This document shows, piece after piece, positions 24,847 through 33,267 of a stretch of DNA of 64,000 bases. Both the position numbers and the translations under genes were made by a program. Origin of the DNA: Pseudomonadota bacterium. Lineage in GTDB: Bacteria; Pseudomonadota; Gammaproteobacteria; Steroidobacterales; Steroidobacteraceae. Under the pieces are notes generated by a model. That model ran no database searches. It was not told the DNA's origin and was given only the letters and a program-made list of their open reading frames with translations. The stretch covers positions 22,946-86,945 of the forward strand of contig JAKBBE010000003.1 of NCBI GenBank assembly GCA_021826035.1. Direction: 5' to 3'. The stretch's first letter is position 1, and each line of letters opens with the position of its first letter.

Positions 24847-25650
24847 GTGATCGGAGTGTTCGACTCCGGGGTCGGCGGACTGACGGTGCTGAAGGCGCTG
24901 CTGCGCGAGCTGCCGGCCGAACGGTTCGTCTATCTGGGCGATACGGCACGGCTGCCGTACGGCACAAAGAGCGCCGAGACGGTGGGCCGCTATGCATTGC
25001 AGGCCGCCGAAGCGCTCGCCGGCTACGGACTGAAGTGTCTGGTGATGGCCTGCAACACCGCCTCGGCGGTGGCCTTACCGGCGGTGCGCGCGCAGCTGAG
25101 CACGTTGCCGGTCATCGGCGTGATCGAGCCGGGTGCCGAGGCGGCCGCCGCCGCCTCCCCGAGCGGACGCATCGCGGTGCTCGCCACCGAGGGCACGGTC
25201 CGCGGGGGCGCGTACCAGCAGGCGATCCTCAGGCGCCGTCCCGATGCCCAGGTGTACGCGCTACCGGCGCCGCTGTTTGTCGCGCTCGCCGAGGAGGGCT
25301 TGAGCGACGGTCCGATCGCCGAGGCGGTGGCTCATCATTATCTCGATGCGCTGTTCGCCGCCGCGGGTGCCGGCGCGCCCGATACTCTGGTGCTCGGGTG
25401 CACGCACTTCCCGATGGTGGCCGCGGCCATTCGCGCCGCGGTCGGCCCGGCGGTGCGCATCGTCGATTCGGCCGAGACCACCGCGCGTCACGTACGCGCC
25501 GCGCTGTGTCAGGCCGGTCTCGCGCAGGCCGGCGGGCAGGGCGGGCTGCGTCTGCTCGCCACCGACGCCCCCGAGCGCTTCGCGCGCATCGGGGCGCGTT
25601 TTCTTGAGCGGCCGATCGGCGAGCGCGAGGTCGAACTGATCGATCTGTGA
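24847..25650 (+). CDS. murI: Glutamate racemase
   Basis: MurI makes D-glutamate for peptidoglycan. The 267-residue protein starts at GTG with IGVFDSGVGGLTVLKAL (D6 in the active site) and has the two catalytic cysteines C69 (MACNTAS) and C185 (LGCTHFP). It is probably co-transcribed with prfB-lysS. The convergent ygfZ gene ends 10 bases downstream, leaving no room for a conventional terminator. Confidence 0.96.
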   Translation: MIGVFDSGVGGLTVLKALLRELPAERFVYLGDTARLPYGTKSAETVGRYALQAAEALAGYGLKCLVMACNTASAVALPAVRAQLSTLPVIGVIEPGAEAAAAASPSGRIAVLATEGTVRGGAYQQAILRRRPDAQVYALPAPLFVALAEEGLSDGPIAEAVAHHYLDALFAAAGAGAPDTLVLGCTHFPMVAAAIRAAVGPAVRIVDSAETTARHVRAALCQAGLAQAGGQGGLRLLATDAPERFARIGARFLERPIGEREVELIDL

Positions 25651-25660
25651 GCGCTCCGCC

Positions 25661-26578
25661 TCACGGCAAAAGCGCATAGGGCAGTTCGAGCGCCTCGACC
25701 TGAAGGTGCGCCGCCGCGGCCTGCTCGGGCGCTTCGGCGCCCGGCAGGGCCGCGACCGCCAGAAACTCCGCACGCCCGTCCGCCAGCTGCGCCGATTCGA
25801 GCACCTCGAATGCGCGACCGTCGTCGAGCACGCCGCTCGCGCCCGGGGCGAGCACGAGCGGCTCGTGTGACCGGAAGCGCTGAGCGCGGCGTTTCACGCG
25901 CCCGCGATAGTGGGCGCGCGCGATGATTTCCTGTCCGGTGTAGCAACCCTTGTCGAACGCGATCGCATCGAGCGCATCGAGATTCAACATCTGCGCGACG
26001 AAGTGTTCGGAGGTCGCCGCGTACACCTGTGTGAGGCCGGCGCGCACATCGAGCAGCCGCCACTGTTGGCGAGCCGACGGTGAGGACTCGCTCGGTGTCT
26101 GCTCCGCGGCGGCGATTTCCAGCCAACGCGCCGGCGCGGCGCCAATGCACAGGTACTGCCGTGCCCCGAGCTGCGTGCAGCGGCCGAGCTCGGCCGCGAG
26201 CGCCTGCGGCGCAAGCTGCGCGGGCGTGCCGCTCGTCAAGTGCTCGGCCGGCGCCAGGGCGCTGATGTGCCATTCGGGCGAAACATCGGCAAGCGTGACC
26301 TTGGCGCGCAGCACGTATTTGGCGAGCCGATCTTTGACGATTGTCACGAGTTCGCGCGGCAGCAGCGCGAGCAGCTCGTCCTCGGCGCGCGCTGCGAGCC
26401 GCAGCAGCGCGATGGTGCGCCCCTGGGGCGTGTGGTAGCCGGCGAGCAGCGTGTGCTGTGAGTTGAGGCGGGTCAGGTCATTGGACAGCTGGCCTTGCAG
26501 GAAGCGCAGCGCATCGGCCCCACCGATACGCAGCACGCCGAGATCCGCCAATCCGGTGCGATGCAGTTCTGAATTCAT
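25661..26578 (-). CDS. ygfZ: Folate-binding protein YgfZ
   Basis: YgfZ is a tetrahydrofolate-binding, aminomethyltransferase-like protein that maintains certain iron-sulfur enzymes. The 305-residue sequence carries the signature KGCYTGQEIIAR (K-G-C-Y-x-G-Q-E) and the N-terminal GVLRIGGADALRFLQGQLSNDL. The frame remains open upstream, but ATG 26578 gives the family start. It is divergent from sdhAF4-sdhCDAB-sdhE; in E. coli ygfZ lies beside sdhE, so the association with complex II maturation is kept. A TAAGAT hexamer lies 8 bases upstream of the ATG. Confidence 0.92.
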   Translation of the reverse strand: MNSELHRTGLADLGVLRIGGADALRFLQGQLSNDLTRLNSQHTLLAGYHTPQGRTIALLRLAARAEDELLALLPRELVTIVKDRLAKYVLRAKVTLADVSPEWHISALAPAEHLTSGTPAQLAPQALAAELGRCTQLGARQYLCIGAAPARWLEIAAAEQTPSESSPSARQQWRLLDVRAGLTQVYAATSEHFVAQMLNLDALDAIAFDKGCYTGQEIIARAHYRGRVKRRAQRFRSHEPLVLAPGASGVLDDGRAFEVLESAQLADGRAEFLAVAALPGAEAPEQAAAAHLQVEALELPYALLP

Positions 26579-26586
26579 ATGACGAT

Positions 26587-26592
26587 ATCTTA
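26587..26592 (-). promoter_or_regulatory. Minus-10-like TAAGAT for ygfZ
   Basis: On the minus strand TAAGAT is followed by 8 bases and the ygfZ ATG, so transcription would begin at or next to the start codon (leaderless or nearly so). The minus-35 is weak. Confidence 0.3.
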
Positions 26593-26612
26593 GCGGACGG
26601 GAACGCCCGCAA

Positions 26613-26634
26613 GCTGTGCCGTGGCGGGCACAGC
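26613..26634. promoter_or_regulatory. Palindrome between ygfZ and sdhAF4
   Basis: GCTGTGCC-gtggcg-GGCACAGC is an inverted repeat with perfect 8-bp arms in the 80-base divergent gap. It is a candidate operator for either gene; the regulator is unknown. Confidence 0.4.
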
Positions 26635-26658
26635 GCGATTCTGGCACACTGAGCGCAC

Positions 26659-26844
26659 ATGCAGGACGATTCGAATACTCTCCCACCGCCGTCCGCAACC
26701 GCACCCGGCGCAGGGACCGCAGCACATGCGCTTCCGGCGGCACGCGAGCCGCAGCCGGTGTCCCGTGAGATCGGCGGACCGGGCGGCCCCGAGCCGACGC
26801 GCTTCGGCGACTGGGAGCGCAAGGGCCGCTGTATCGACTTTTGA
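26659..26844 (+). CDS. Succinate dehydrogenase assembly factor 4 family (DUF1674)
   Basis: A 61-residue protein with a proline/alanine-rich, probably disordered N-terminus and the DUF1674 signature EIGGPGGPEPTRFGDWERKG followed by RCIDF at the very C-terminus. In mitochondria and related bacteria this factor binds the flavinylated SdhA before it joins SdhB. Position as first gene of the sdh operon, 14 bases before sdhC, supports that role. It is easily missed by automatic annotation because of its size. Confidence 0.9.
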   Translation: MQDDSNTLPPPSATAPGAGTAAHALPAAREPQPVSREIGGPGGPEPTRFGDWERKGRCIDF

Positions 26845-26858
26845 CCTCTCGAGCATTT

Positions 26859-27248
26859 ATGGCTGAAAGACCCACTTCGCCGCATCTGTCCGTGTACCGG
26901 ATGCACCGCTACACGCTGCTCACCTCCGTGTTGAACCGCGCCACCGGGCTCGCGCTCGCACTCGGGCTGATCGTGCTGGTGTACTGGCTGATGGCCATCG
27001 CCGGCGGGCCGCTCGCCTACGCGCATGCCACGGCGCTGCTCGGGCGCGGAATCTTCAAGATCCTCTGGCTCGCGCTGCTTGCGGTGTTCGCCTATCACCT
27101 GTGCGCCGGGCTGCGCCACTTGGTGTGGGACACCGGACGCGGCCTGGAGCGCGCGCACTCGCGTGCCAGTGCCTACCTGGTGCTGATATGCAGCATCGTG
27201 TTGTTTGCGGCGCTGGCCGCGTGGCTGCTCGCCGGGAGGCACGCATGA
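26859..27248 (+). CDS. sdhC: Succinate dehydrogenase cytochrome b556 subunit
   Basis: SdhC is one of two membrane anchors of complex II that bind haem b and quinone. From ATG 26859 it has 129 residues: the N-terminal [16 protein letters not shown] and [11 protein letters not shown] quinone-site segment, three transmembrane helices (about 25-48, 60-82, 103-125), and the haem histidine in [13 protein letters not shown]. An in-frame TTG at 26841 is less likely. It overlaps sdhD by ATGA. Confidence 0.95.
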   Translation: MAERPTSPHLSVYRMHRYTLLTSVLNRATGLALALGLIVLVYWLMAIAGGPLAYAHATALLGRGIFKILWLALLAVFAYHLCAGLRHLVWDTGRGLERAHSRASAYLVLICSIVLFAALAAWLLAGRHA

Positions 27249-27631
27249 GTCTGCGCAGTCCGCTCGGTCAGGTGCTCGGCCGCGGTGCGGCGAAGGACGG
27301 CGTGCACCACTGGTGGGTGCAGCGGCTGACGGCCGTCGCATTGGTGCCGCTCGCCATCTGGTTCGTCGTCTCGCTGCTGTCGCTGCCGACGCTCTCCTAT
27401 CCGGCGGTGAGCGCCTGGATGGGTCAGGCGTGGACGGCGGTGTTGCTGATTCTGTTCGTGCTGAGCGCGGCGTGGCATTCGCAGCTCGGTGTGCGTGTGG
27501 TCATCGAGGACTACGTGCATGGGCGTGGCATGCGCACCGTTGCGCTTGCGCTGGTGACCTATCTGCACGTGCTCGCCGCCGCCGCCGGCGTGTTCGCAGT
27601 TATCAAAGTGGCGTTGGGAGGCGCCGCATGA
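27245..27631 (+). CDS. sdhD: Succinate dehydrogenase membrane anchor subunit
   Basis: SdhD, 128 residues, is the second membrane anchor. It starts [14 protein letters not shown], has three transmembrane helices and the conserved [16 protein letters not shown] with haem and quinone contacts. It overlaps both sdhC and sdhA by four bases, so the operon is tightly coupled. Confidence 0.94.
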   Translation: MSLRSPLGQVLGRGAAKDGVHHWWVQRLTAVALVPLAIWFVVSLLSLPTLSYPAVSAWMGQAWTAVLLILFVLSAAWHSQLGVRVVIEDYVHGRGMRTVALALVTYLHVLAAAAGVFAVIKVALGGAA

Positions 27632-29412
27632 GCACATACGAATTCATCGATCACACCTACGACGTCATCGTCGTTGGCGCGGGGGGCTCGGGGCTGCGCG
27701 CCACGCTCGGTCTTGCCGAGGCGGGTCTGTCCACGGCCTGCATCAGCAAGCTGTTCCCGACGCGCAGTCACACCGTGGCCGCCCAGGGTGGCATCAGCGC
27801 CGCGCTCGGCAACATGGGCGAGGACGACTGGCGCTGGCACATGTACGACACCATCAAGGGTTCGGACTGGCTCGGCGACCAGGATGCGATCGAGCTGATG
27901 TGCAAGGAGGCGCCGGCGGCGGTCATCGAGCTGGAGCACTACGGTGTGCCGTTCTCGCGCACCGAGCAGGGCCGGATCTATCAGCGGCCCTTCGGCGGCA
28001 TGACCACGCACTTCGGCAAGGGCATCGCGCAGCGCACGTGCGCGGCGGCCGATCGCACCGGGCATGCGCTGCTGCACACGCTTTATCAGCAATCGATCCG
28101 CCGCTCCGCAACGTTCTTCGTGGAGTTCTTCGCAATCGACCTGATCATGGAGAATGGCGTGTGTCGCGGCGTGGTCGCGCTCGACATGAACGAAGGCAAG
28201 GTGCACCGCTTCCGCGCGCACATGACCATCCTCGCCACCGGGGGCTACGGCCGGGCGTACTTCTCGTGCACCTCGGCGCACTCGTGCACCGGGGACGGCA
28301 ATGCCATGGCGCTGCGCGCCGGGTTGCCGCTGCAGGACATGGAGTTCGTGCAGTTCCATCCGACCGGCATCTACCGCGCCGGCTGCCTGATCACCGAGGG
28401 GGTGCGCGGGGAGGGTGGCTATCTCACCAACGCCAAGGGCGAGCGATTCATGGAGCGCTATGCGCCGAACGCGAAGGACCTTGCCTCGCGCGACGTGGTG
28501 AGCCGCGCCATGACCATCGAGATCCGCGAGGGCCGCGGCGTCGGCGCCGAGCACGATCACATCCATCTGCACCTCGAACACCTTGGGCCCGAGGTGATCC
28601 ACGAGCGGTTGCCGGGCATCGCTGAGACTGCGCGCATCTTCGCCGGCGTCGATGTGACCCGCCAGCCGATCCCGGTGCAGCCGACCGTGCATTACAACAT
28701 GGGCGGTATTCCCTGCAATTACCACGGCGAGGTGGTCCGGTTCCGCGATGGCGATCCGGACAGCGTCGTGCCGGGACTGATGGCGGTGGGTGAGGCGGCG
28801 TGCGTCTCGGTGCATGGGGCGAACCGGCTCGGGTCGAATTCGCTGCTCGATCTCGTGGTGTTCGGCCGCCAGGCCGCGCGCCGCTGCGCCGAGCTGATCA
28901 AGCCCGGCACGCGCCATGCGCCGCTGCCGAAGGACGGCGCGCAGCTCGCCGTGTCGCGCCTGGACCGTCTGCGCAACGCCAACGGCTCGCGCTCGACCGC
29001 CGAGATCCGTCTGGAGATGCAAAAAACCATGCAGCTCGATGCGGCGGTGTTTCGCACCGGGGAGTCCCTCGCCCAAGGGGCGCGCAAGCTCGGGGAGACC
29101 TACCAGTCCTTTGCCGACGTGCGGATCAACGACCGCTCGCTGGTGTGGAACTCCGATCTGCTCGAAACGATGGAGCTGGAGAACCTGCTGATGCAGGCCA
29201 CCGCGACCATCCACTCGGCGGTGAACCGCACCGAGAGCCGCGGCGCGCACGCACGCGAGGACTATCCGAACCGCGACGATCAAAACTGGATGAAGCACAC
29301 GCTGGTGTCGGTCGATGGGCCGAGTCAGGTGCGCTTTGAGTACCGGCCGGTGCACCTCAATACGCTCACCGACGACGTCGAAACCGTTCCGCCGAAGGCG
29401 CGGACTTACTGA
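27628..29412 (+). CDS. sdhA: Succinate dehydrogenase flavoprotein subunit
   Basis: SdhA oxidises succinate to fumarate with covalent FAD. The 594-residue protein has the dinucleotide fold [19 protein letters not shown], the FAD-attached histidine H48 in [10 protein letters not shown], the capping-domain segment [25 protein letters not shown] and the C-terminal [18 protein letters not shown]. The start at 27628 overlaps sdhD; the frame continues upstream only as a shadow of sdhD. FAD attachment would be helped by SdhE, encoded at the end of the operon. Confidence 0.98.
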   Translation: MSTYEFIDHTYDVIVVGAGGSGLRATLGLAEAGLSTACISKLFPTRSHTVAAQGGISAALGNMGEDDWRWHMYDTIKGSDWLGDQDAIELMCKEAPAAVIELEHYGVPFSRTEQGRIYQRPFGGMTTHFGKGIAQRTCAAADRTGHALLHTLYQQSIRRSATFFVEFFAIDLIMENGVCRGVVALDMNEGKVHRFRAHMTILATGGYGRAYFSCTSAHSCTGDGNAMALRAGLPLQDMEFVQFHPTGIYRAGCLITEGVRGEGGYLTNAKGERFMERYAPNAKDLASRDVVSRAMTIEIREGRGVGAEHDHIHLHLEHLGPEVIHERLPGIAETARIFAGVDVTRQPIPVQPTVHYNMGGIPCNYHGEVVRFRDGDPDSVVPGLMAVGEAACVSVHGANRLGSNSLLDLVVFGRQAARRCAELIKPGTRHAPLPKDGAQLAVSRLDRLRNANGSRSTAEIRLEMQKTMQLDAAVFRTGESLAQGARKLGETYQSFADVRINDRSLVWNSDLLETMELENLLMQATATIHSAVNRTESRGAHAREDYPNRDDQNWMKHTLVSVDGPSQVRFEYRPVHLNTLTDDVETVPPKARTY

Positions 29413-29427
29413 GCAAGGGTTTCCCCG

Positions 29428-30210
29428 ATGGCTGAGTTCCGACTGCCTCCTAACTCGCGTATCCGCGGTGGTGTCACGCACAGAGCGCCCGCCGGGGCGC
29501 AGCAAGTGCGCACCTTCCGCATCTACCGCTTCGATCCGGATTCCGGGCAGAACCCGCGGGTCGACACCTTCGAGCTCGATGTCTCGGGGTGCGGGCCGAT
29601 GGTGCTCGACGGGCTGATCAGCATCAAGGCGAGCGTGGATTCCTCGCTGACCTTCCGCCGCTCCTGCCGCGAGGGGATCTGCGGCTCGTGCGCGATGAAC
29701 ATCAACGGGGTCAACCGGCTCGCGTGCACCACCTCGATGCACGAGCTCGGTCGGGAGATCCGCATCTATCCGCTGCCGCACATGCCGGTGGTGAAGGACC
29801 TGGTGCCGGACCTGACCCAGTTCTACGCCCAGTACGCCTCGGTCAAACCCTGGCTGCAGGCCCAGACGCCGGCGCCGCCGGACCACGAGCGGCTGCAGTC
29901 GAAGGAAGAGCAGGAGCAGATCGATCGGCCGGCCGCGTGCATTCTGTGCGCGTGCTGCTCGACGGCCTGCCCGAGCTACTGGTGGAATAGCGACCGTTAT
30001 CTCGGGCCGGCCGCGCTGCTGGCCGCATACCGCTGGATCATCGACAGCCGCGATGAGGCCACCGGTGAGCGGCTCGATGCGCTGGAGGATCCGTTCAAGC
30101 TGTACCGCTGTCACACCATTATGAATTGCACGGACGTGTGCCCGAAGGACCTCAATCCCGCCAAGGCCATTGCCGAGATCAAGAAGATGCTCATCGAGCG
30201 GCAGAGCTGA
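29428..30210 (+). CDS. sdhB: Succinate dehydrogenase iron-sulfur subunit
   Basis: SdhB carries electrons from FAD to quinone through three clusters. The 260-residue protein shows the [2Fe-2S] ligands in [21 protein letters not shown], the [4Fe-4S] site [16 protein letters not shown], and the [3Fe-4S] ligands in [19 protein letters not shown]. The first 25 residues are a little longer than in E. coli. It lies 15 bases after sdhA. Confidence 0.98.
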   Translation: MAEFRLPPNSRIRGGVTHRAPAGAQQVRTFRIYRFDPDSGQNPRVDTFELDVSGCGPMVLDGLISIKASVDSSLTFRRSCREGICGSCAMNINGVNRLACTTSMHELGREIRIYPLPHMPVVKDLVPDLTQFYAQYASVKPWLQAQTPAPPDHERLQSKEEQEQIDRPAACILCACCSTACPSYWWNSDRYLGPAALLAAYRWIIDSRDEATGERLDALEDPFKLYRCHTIMNCTDVCPKDLNPAKAIAEIKKMLIERQS

Positions 30211-30215
30211 ACGGC

Positions 30216-30527
30216 GTGAGCGCACCGCTCGATGCCGAAGGAAGACGGCTGCAGTGGCGCTGCCGGCGCGGGATGAAGGAACTCGATGTCCTGCTGGAAG
30301 TCTACCTCAACGTGGCCTTGGCCAATGCGGGCCAGGAGGAGCGGGCGGTGCTCGCCCGGTTGCTGGAGTTGCCGGACCCGGAGCTGGCCAGTTACCTGCT
30401 CGCTGGCGTTGTTGCGGACGATCCGGACCTTGCTGCGCTCATCGGGCGGATCCTCGCCGCCGCTGGCGCTGCCCCCCCGGGCGGGGGCATGATGGGGGTC
30501 CACCCTCCGGTACCGCACAGGGCGTAG
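30216..30527 (+). CDS. sdhE: FAD assembly factor SdhE
   Basis: SdhE promotes covalent attachment of FAD to SdhA. The 103-residue protein contains the family motif RRGMKELDVLLEVYL around residues 17-32. GTG 30216, five bases after sdhB, is the best start. It has a longer C-terminal tail than E. coli SdhE, ending in a glycine/proline-rich stretch (PPGGGMMGVHPPVPHRA), which looks disordered. Confidence 0.93.
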   Translation: MSAPLDAEGRRLQWRCRRGMKELDVLLEVYLNVALANAGQEERAVLARLLELPDPELASYLLAGVVADDPDLAALIGRILAAAGAAPPGGGMMGVHPPVPHRA

Positions 30528-30535
30528 AGACTTCT

Positions 30536-30562
30536 GAACTTATCCAAAGATTCAGTGTCTAT
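30536..30562 (+). promoter_or_regulatory. Sigma-E-type promoter upstream of rpoE
   Basis: GAACTT (30536-30541) and TCTAT (30558-30562) are 16 bases apart, matching the extracytoplasmic sigma-E pattern GGAACTT-N16-TCTGA in spacing and in most bases. It lies 52 bases before the rpoE ATG and implies autoregulation separate from the sdh operon. Confidence 0.75.
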
Positions 30563-30613
30563 TCAGGTCGCGGTGCGGGCGGCCTTCGTACATTCAGGAG
30601 CAGAGGGCGCGCA

Positions 30614-31222
30614 ATGAGCGCCGATGTCAGTGATTTGAGCCTGGTTCGCCGGGTACAACGGGGCGACAAGGGTGCTTTTGATGCGCTGGTGCTCAAGTAC
30701 CAGCACAAATTGGTCAAGCTGGTGACGCGCTATGTTCGTAACCCGGCCGAAGCCGAGGACATTGCTCAAGAAGCCTTCATCAAGGCCTACCGGGCATTGC
30801 CGCAGTTTCGCGGCGACAGCGCGTTTTACACCTGGTTGTACCGCATCGCGATCAACACCGCGAAGAACGCGGTGGTCTCTCGCGACCGCAGCCCTGTCGA
30901 TTACGACTTTGACCGTGACAGCATCGATGAGTCCTACGATATGCAAGGCCGACTGAAGGATTCCGAAACCCCCGAGGGACTGGTGCTGACCGATGAGATC
31001 CGTCAGACCGTCAACGCAGCCATCGAACAGCTGCCGGAGGATCTGCGTACCGCCATCGTGCTGCGCGAGCTCGAGGGTCTGTCCTACGAACAGATCGCCG
31101 CCTCGATGGGCTGTCCCGTCGGCACGGTGCGGTCACGGATTTTCCGGGCGCGCGAGGCGATCGACCGACGCTTGCGCGAAGTGTTCGAGGGAGGACTGGG
31201 CCGTACGGAGGAACTCGGATGA
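30614..31222 (+). CDS. rpoE: RNA polymerase sigma factor RpoE
   Basis: RpoE directs the envelope stress regulon. The 202-residue sigma-70 group IV protein has region 2 (FDALVLKYQHKLVKLVTRYV, then EAEDIAQEAFIKAYRALPQF and TWLYRIAINTAKN) and region 4 (LPEDLRTAIVLRELEGLSYE, MGCPVGTVRSRIFRARE). ATG 30614 is preferred; the upstream frame lies in sdhE. It overlaps rseA by ATGA, and the gene order rpoE-rseA-rseB fixes its identity. Confidence 0.97.
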   Translation: MSADVSDLSLVRRVQRGDKGAFDALVLKYQHKLVKLVTRYVRNPAEAEDIAQEAFIKAYRALPQFRGDSAFYTWLYRIAINTAKNAVVSRDRSPVDYDFDRDSIDESYDMQGRLKDSETPEGLVLTDEIRQTVNAAIEQLPEDLRTAIVLRELEGLSYEQIAASMGCPVGTVRSRIFRAREAIDRRLREVFEGGLGRTEELG

Positions 31223-31887
31223 ACGAGGAACTCGACAGTCAGTTGTCCGCGATGTTCGATGACGAGCTGCCGGCGGGCGAATGCGAGCTGCTCGCGCGCC
31301 GTCTCTCGCGCGACGATGGGCAGAAGGCGCGCTGGGGGCGCTACGCACTCATCGGGGCGGTGATCCGCGCCGAGCGCGGCGTGGTGCTGCAGAGCGCGGT
31401 GGCCGGCCGGGTGAACGCCGCGCTCAGCCACGAGCCGCAGCTCGCCACGGGCACCGACGGGGTGCCGCTGGCCGCGGCCCCCTGGATGCGCATGCTCTCG
31501 GGCGTGGGACTGGCGGCGGGCGTTGCCGCGCTGTCGATCCTGTGGTTGCGCGCCCATCATGGCGGACCGCTGCTCGCGGCCGCGCCGATGACCGTCGCGA
31601 GCGTGGCGGCGGCGCCGGTCGTCGACGGTGGGGTGCGCCGGCGCAGCCGCGGTCCGGACAGCTACGTGGTGCCCCCGACCACCCCGGGTCTCATGACGCC
31701 CATGCCGCCGACCCAGCTGGCGGATTATGTCGTGGCGCACAGCGCGTATTCCTGGCCGATCAGCGGCGGCAGCCTGCTGTCCTCGCTGATGGTCAGTGAG
31801 GCGGCGGCGAATCCGCCCGCCGCGCCCCGCCGCCGTGCGGTCCGGGCGGTCGCCGGCCATGGCCATGTCACGTCGCGGCCGCACTAG
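31219..31887 (+). CDS. rseA: Anti-sigma-E factor RseA
   Basis: RseA holds RpoE at the inner membrane until it is cut by DegS/RseP-type proteases. The 222-residue protein has the RseA N-terminus NEELDSQLSAMFDDELPAGECELLARRLS, a predicted transmembrane helix at about 93-112 (MLSGVGLAAGVAALSILWL), and a low-complexity proline- and alanine-rich periplasmic tail. It overlaps both rpoE and rseB. Confidence 0.9.
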   Translation: MNEELDSQLSAMFDDELPAGECELLARRLSRDDGQKARWGRYALIGAVIRAERGVVLQSAVAGRVNAALSHEPQLATGTDGVPLAAAPWMRMLSGVGLAAGVAALSILWLRAHHGGPLLAAAPMTVASVAAAPVVDGGVRRRSRGPDSYVVPPTTPGLMTPMPPTQLADYVVAHSAYSWPISGGSLLSSLMVSEAAANPPAAPRRRAVRAVAGHGHVTSRPH

Positions 31888-32902
31888 CCGGGCGTTCGGC
31901 GCCTGGGTACTGGTGTGGGCGATCGGCAGCGCCGCGGCGCTCGCCGGCGAGCCGGCGGTGCTGCTCGAGCGGATGAATCACGCCCTGAGCACCCTCGACT
32001 ACGAGGGCACCTTCGCGCACTGGGAGGGCGGTCAGGTGCAGATGCTGCGCATCGTGCACCGCATGAAGCATGGCGTGGTCTCGGAGCGGCTGCAGTCGCT
32101 CGATGGTTCGGGGCGGGAGTTCATCCGCATCGGCTCGAACCTGACCTGCTATCTGCCCGACAAGCGCGAGGCGCTGGTCGAGCAGATGCCCAAGGGCAGC
32201 TCGCTGATCGGCACCATGCCGGTGCTGAACAAGAACACCGAGCGGTTCTATCGGTTGCACGAGGGGCCGCGCGAGCGCATCGATCAGCACCTGACGCGCC
32301 TCGTGACGGTGATGCCGCGCGATGATTACCGCTACGGCTACCGGCTGTGGATCGACCGGCGCGGCCTGCCGCTGAAGATTCAGCTCTGGGACGCCCGCCA
32401 CGGCGGGGAGGTGATCGAGCAGATCGCCTTCGCCACGCTGAAAATCGAGCCGAATATCCCGGATGCGGCCTTCGCGCCGCAACTGTCCACGGCCGGCTAC
32501 CGCTGGCTGCGCAACCACCACGCCCCGCCGCCGAAGCACGGCGGGCTGGTGTGGAATGCGCTGTGGCTGCCGCCGGGCTTTCACATGGCCACGCACGTGG
32601 CGCAGAGCATGCCGGGGACCCTCGGCCCGGTCGAGCACCTGGTGTACACCGACGGGCTGGCGTCGGTCTCGGTGTTCGTCGCCCGCCACGCGCAGCGCAA
32701 GCCGGCCCATCCGGCGGTAGAATCGGCGCATATGGGTGCGTCCTACGTGTTCTCCACATTCGTCGATGGGCATCGCGTGACCGCGGTGGGTGAGGCGCCG
32801 GCGCGCACCGTGCGCTCGATCGCCGACTCGGTGCGAGCCCAACCGGCCTCGTTCCCGGCACTCTCCGGCGGTGCGTTCGCCCATTCGGTGCCGCCGCCTT
32901 GA
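31859..32902 (+). CDS. rseB: Sigma-E regulatory protein RseB
   Basis: RseB is the periplasmic partner that shields RseA from proteolysis and senses lipoproteins or LPS intermediates. The protein (347 residues from ATG 31859; ATG 31865 also possible) starts with a signal peptide ending near ALAGEP, then the MucB/RseB fold: LDYEGTFAHWEGGQVQMLRI, then SLDGSGREFIRIG and the C-terminal VYTDGLASVSVFVARH. It overlaps the end of rseA. No rseC or mucD-type protease gene follows. Confidence 0.92.
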   Translation: MAMSRRGRTSRAFGAWVLVWAIGSAAALAGEPAVLLERMNHALSTLDYEGTFAHWEGGQVQMLRIVHRMKHGVVSERLQSLDGSGREFIRIGSNLTCYLPDKREALVEQMPKGSSLIGTMPVLNKNTERFYRLHEGPRERIDQHLTRLVTVMPRDDYRYGYRLWIDRRGLPLKIQLWDARHGGEVIEQIAFATLKIEPNIPDAAFAPQLSTAGYRWLRNHHAPPPKHGGLVWNALWLPPGFHMATHVAQSMPGTLGPVEHLVYTDGLASVSVFVARHAQRKPAHPAVESAHMGASYVFSTFVDGHRVTAVGEAPARTVRSIADSVRAQPASFPALSGGAFAHSVPPP

Positions 32903-33147
32903 GCGCCCCGACGCTGACCTTGATCTCGCGGCGGGACTGCCTGCTGTGCGATGAGATGCTCGCCGCGCTGCGCGAGTTCGATGCGCAGGGGACGTTGCCG
33001 CCGCTGCGCCGGATCGACGTCGACTCCGACCCGGAACTGACCCGCCGCTACGGGTTGCAGGTGCCGGTGCTGCTGCTCGGGGAGACGCTCGTGTGCCGCT
33101 TCCGTTTCGACCCCGCGGCGCTGCGGCGCCACCTCGGCGCCGGCTGA
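32899..33147 (+). CDS. Glutaredoxin-like protein (DUF836)
   Basis: An 82-residue thioredoxin-fold protein of the glutaredoxin-like DUF836 family. It has a CLLC active-site motif (C14-x-x-C17) in LISRRDCLLCDEM and the cis-proline segment LQVPVLLLGE. The TTG start overlaps the rseB stop. It probably reduces or senses disulfides in the cytoplasm; the partner is unknown. Such genes are often next to lepA in gammaproteobacteria. Confidence 0.85.
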   Translation: MSAPTLTLISRRDCLLCDEMLAALREFDAQGTLPPLRRIDVDSDPELTRRYGLQVPVLLLGETLVCRFRFDPAALRRHLGAG

Positions 33148-33213
33148 GCACACTGCGTCGCCGCGTCCCTCTGGACGGGGTGAAGTAGGTCATATTCGGC
33201 GCCGATCTGCAGG

Positions 33214-33219
33214 TATAAT
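33214..33219 (+). promoter_or_regulatory. Consensus minus-10 upstream of lepA
   Basis: A perfect TATAAT lies about 50 bases before the lepA start in an otherwise GC-rich gap. The minus-35 region is weak (CATATT at 33191-33196, 17 bases away). It probably drives lepA-lepB and the genes beyond. Confidence 0.55.
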
Positions 33220-33267
33220 CCGCCCGCCGCTGACAATCTGGCGCGGCGGAACACGCGGCCCGGATTC

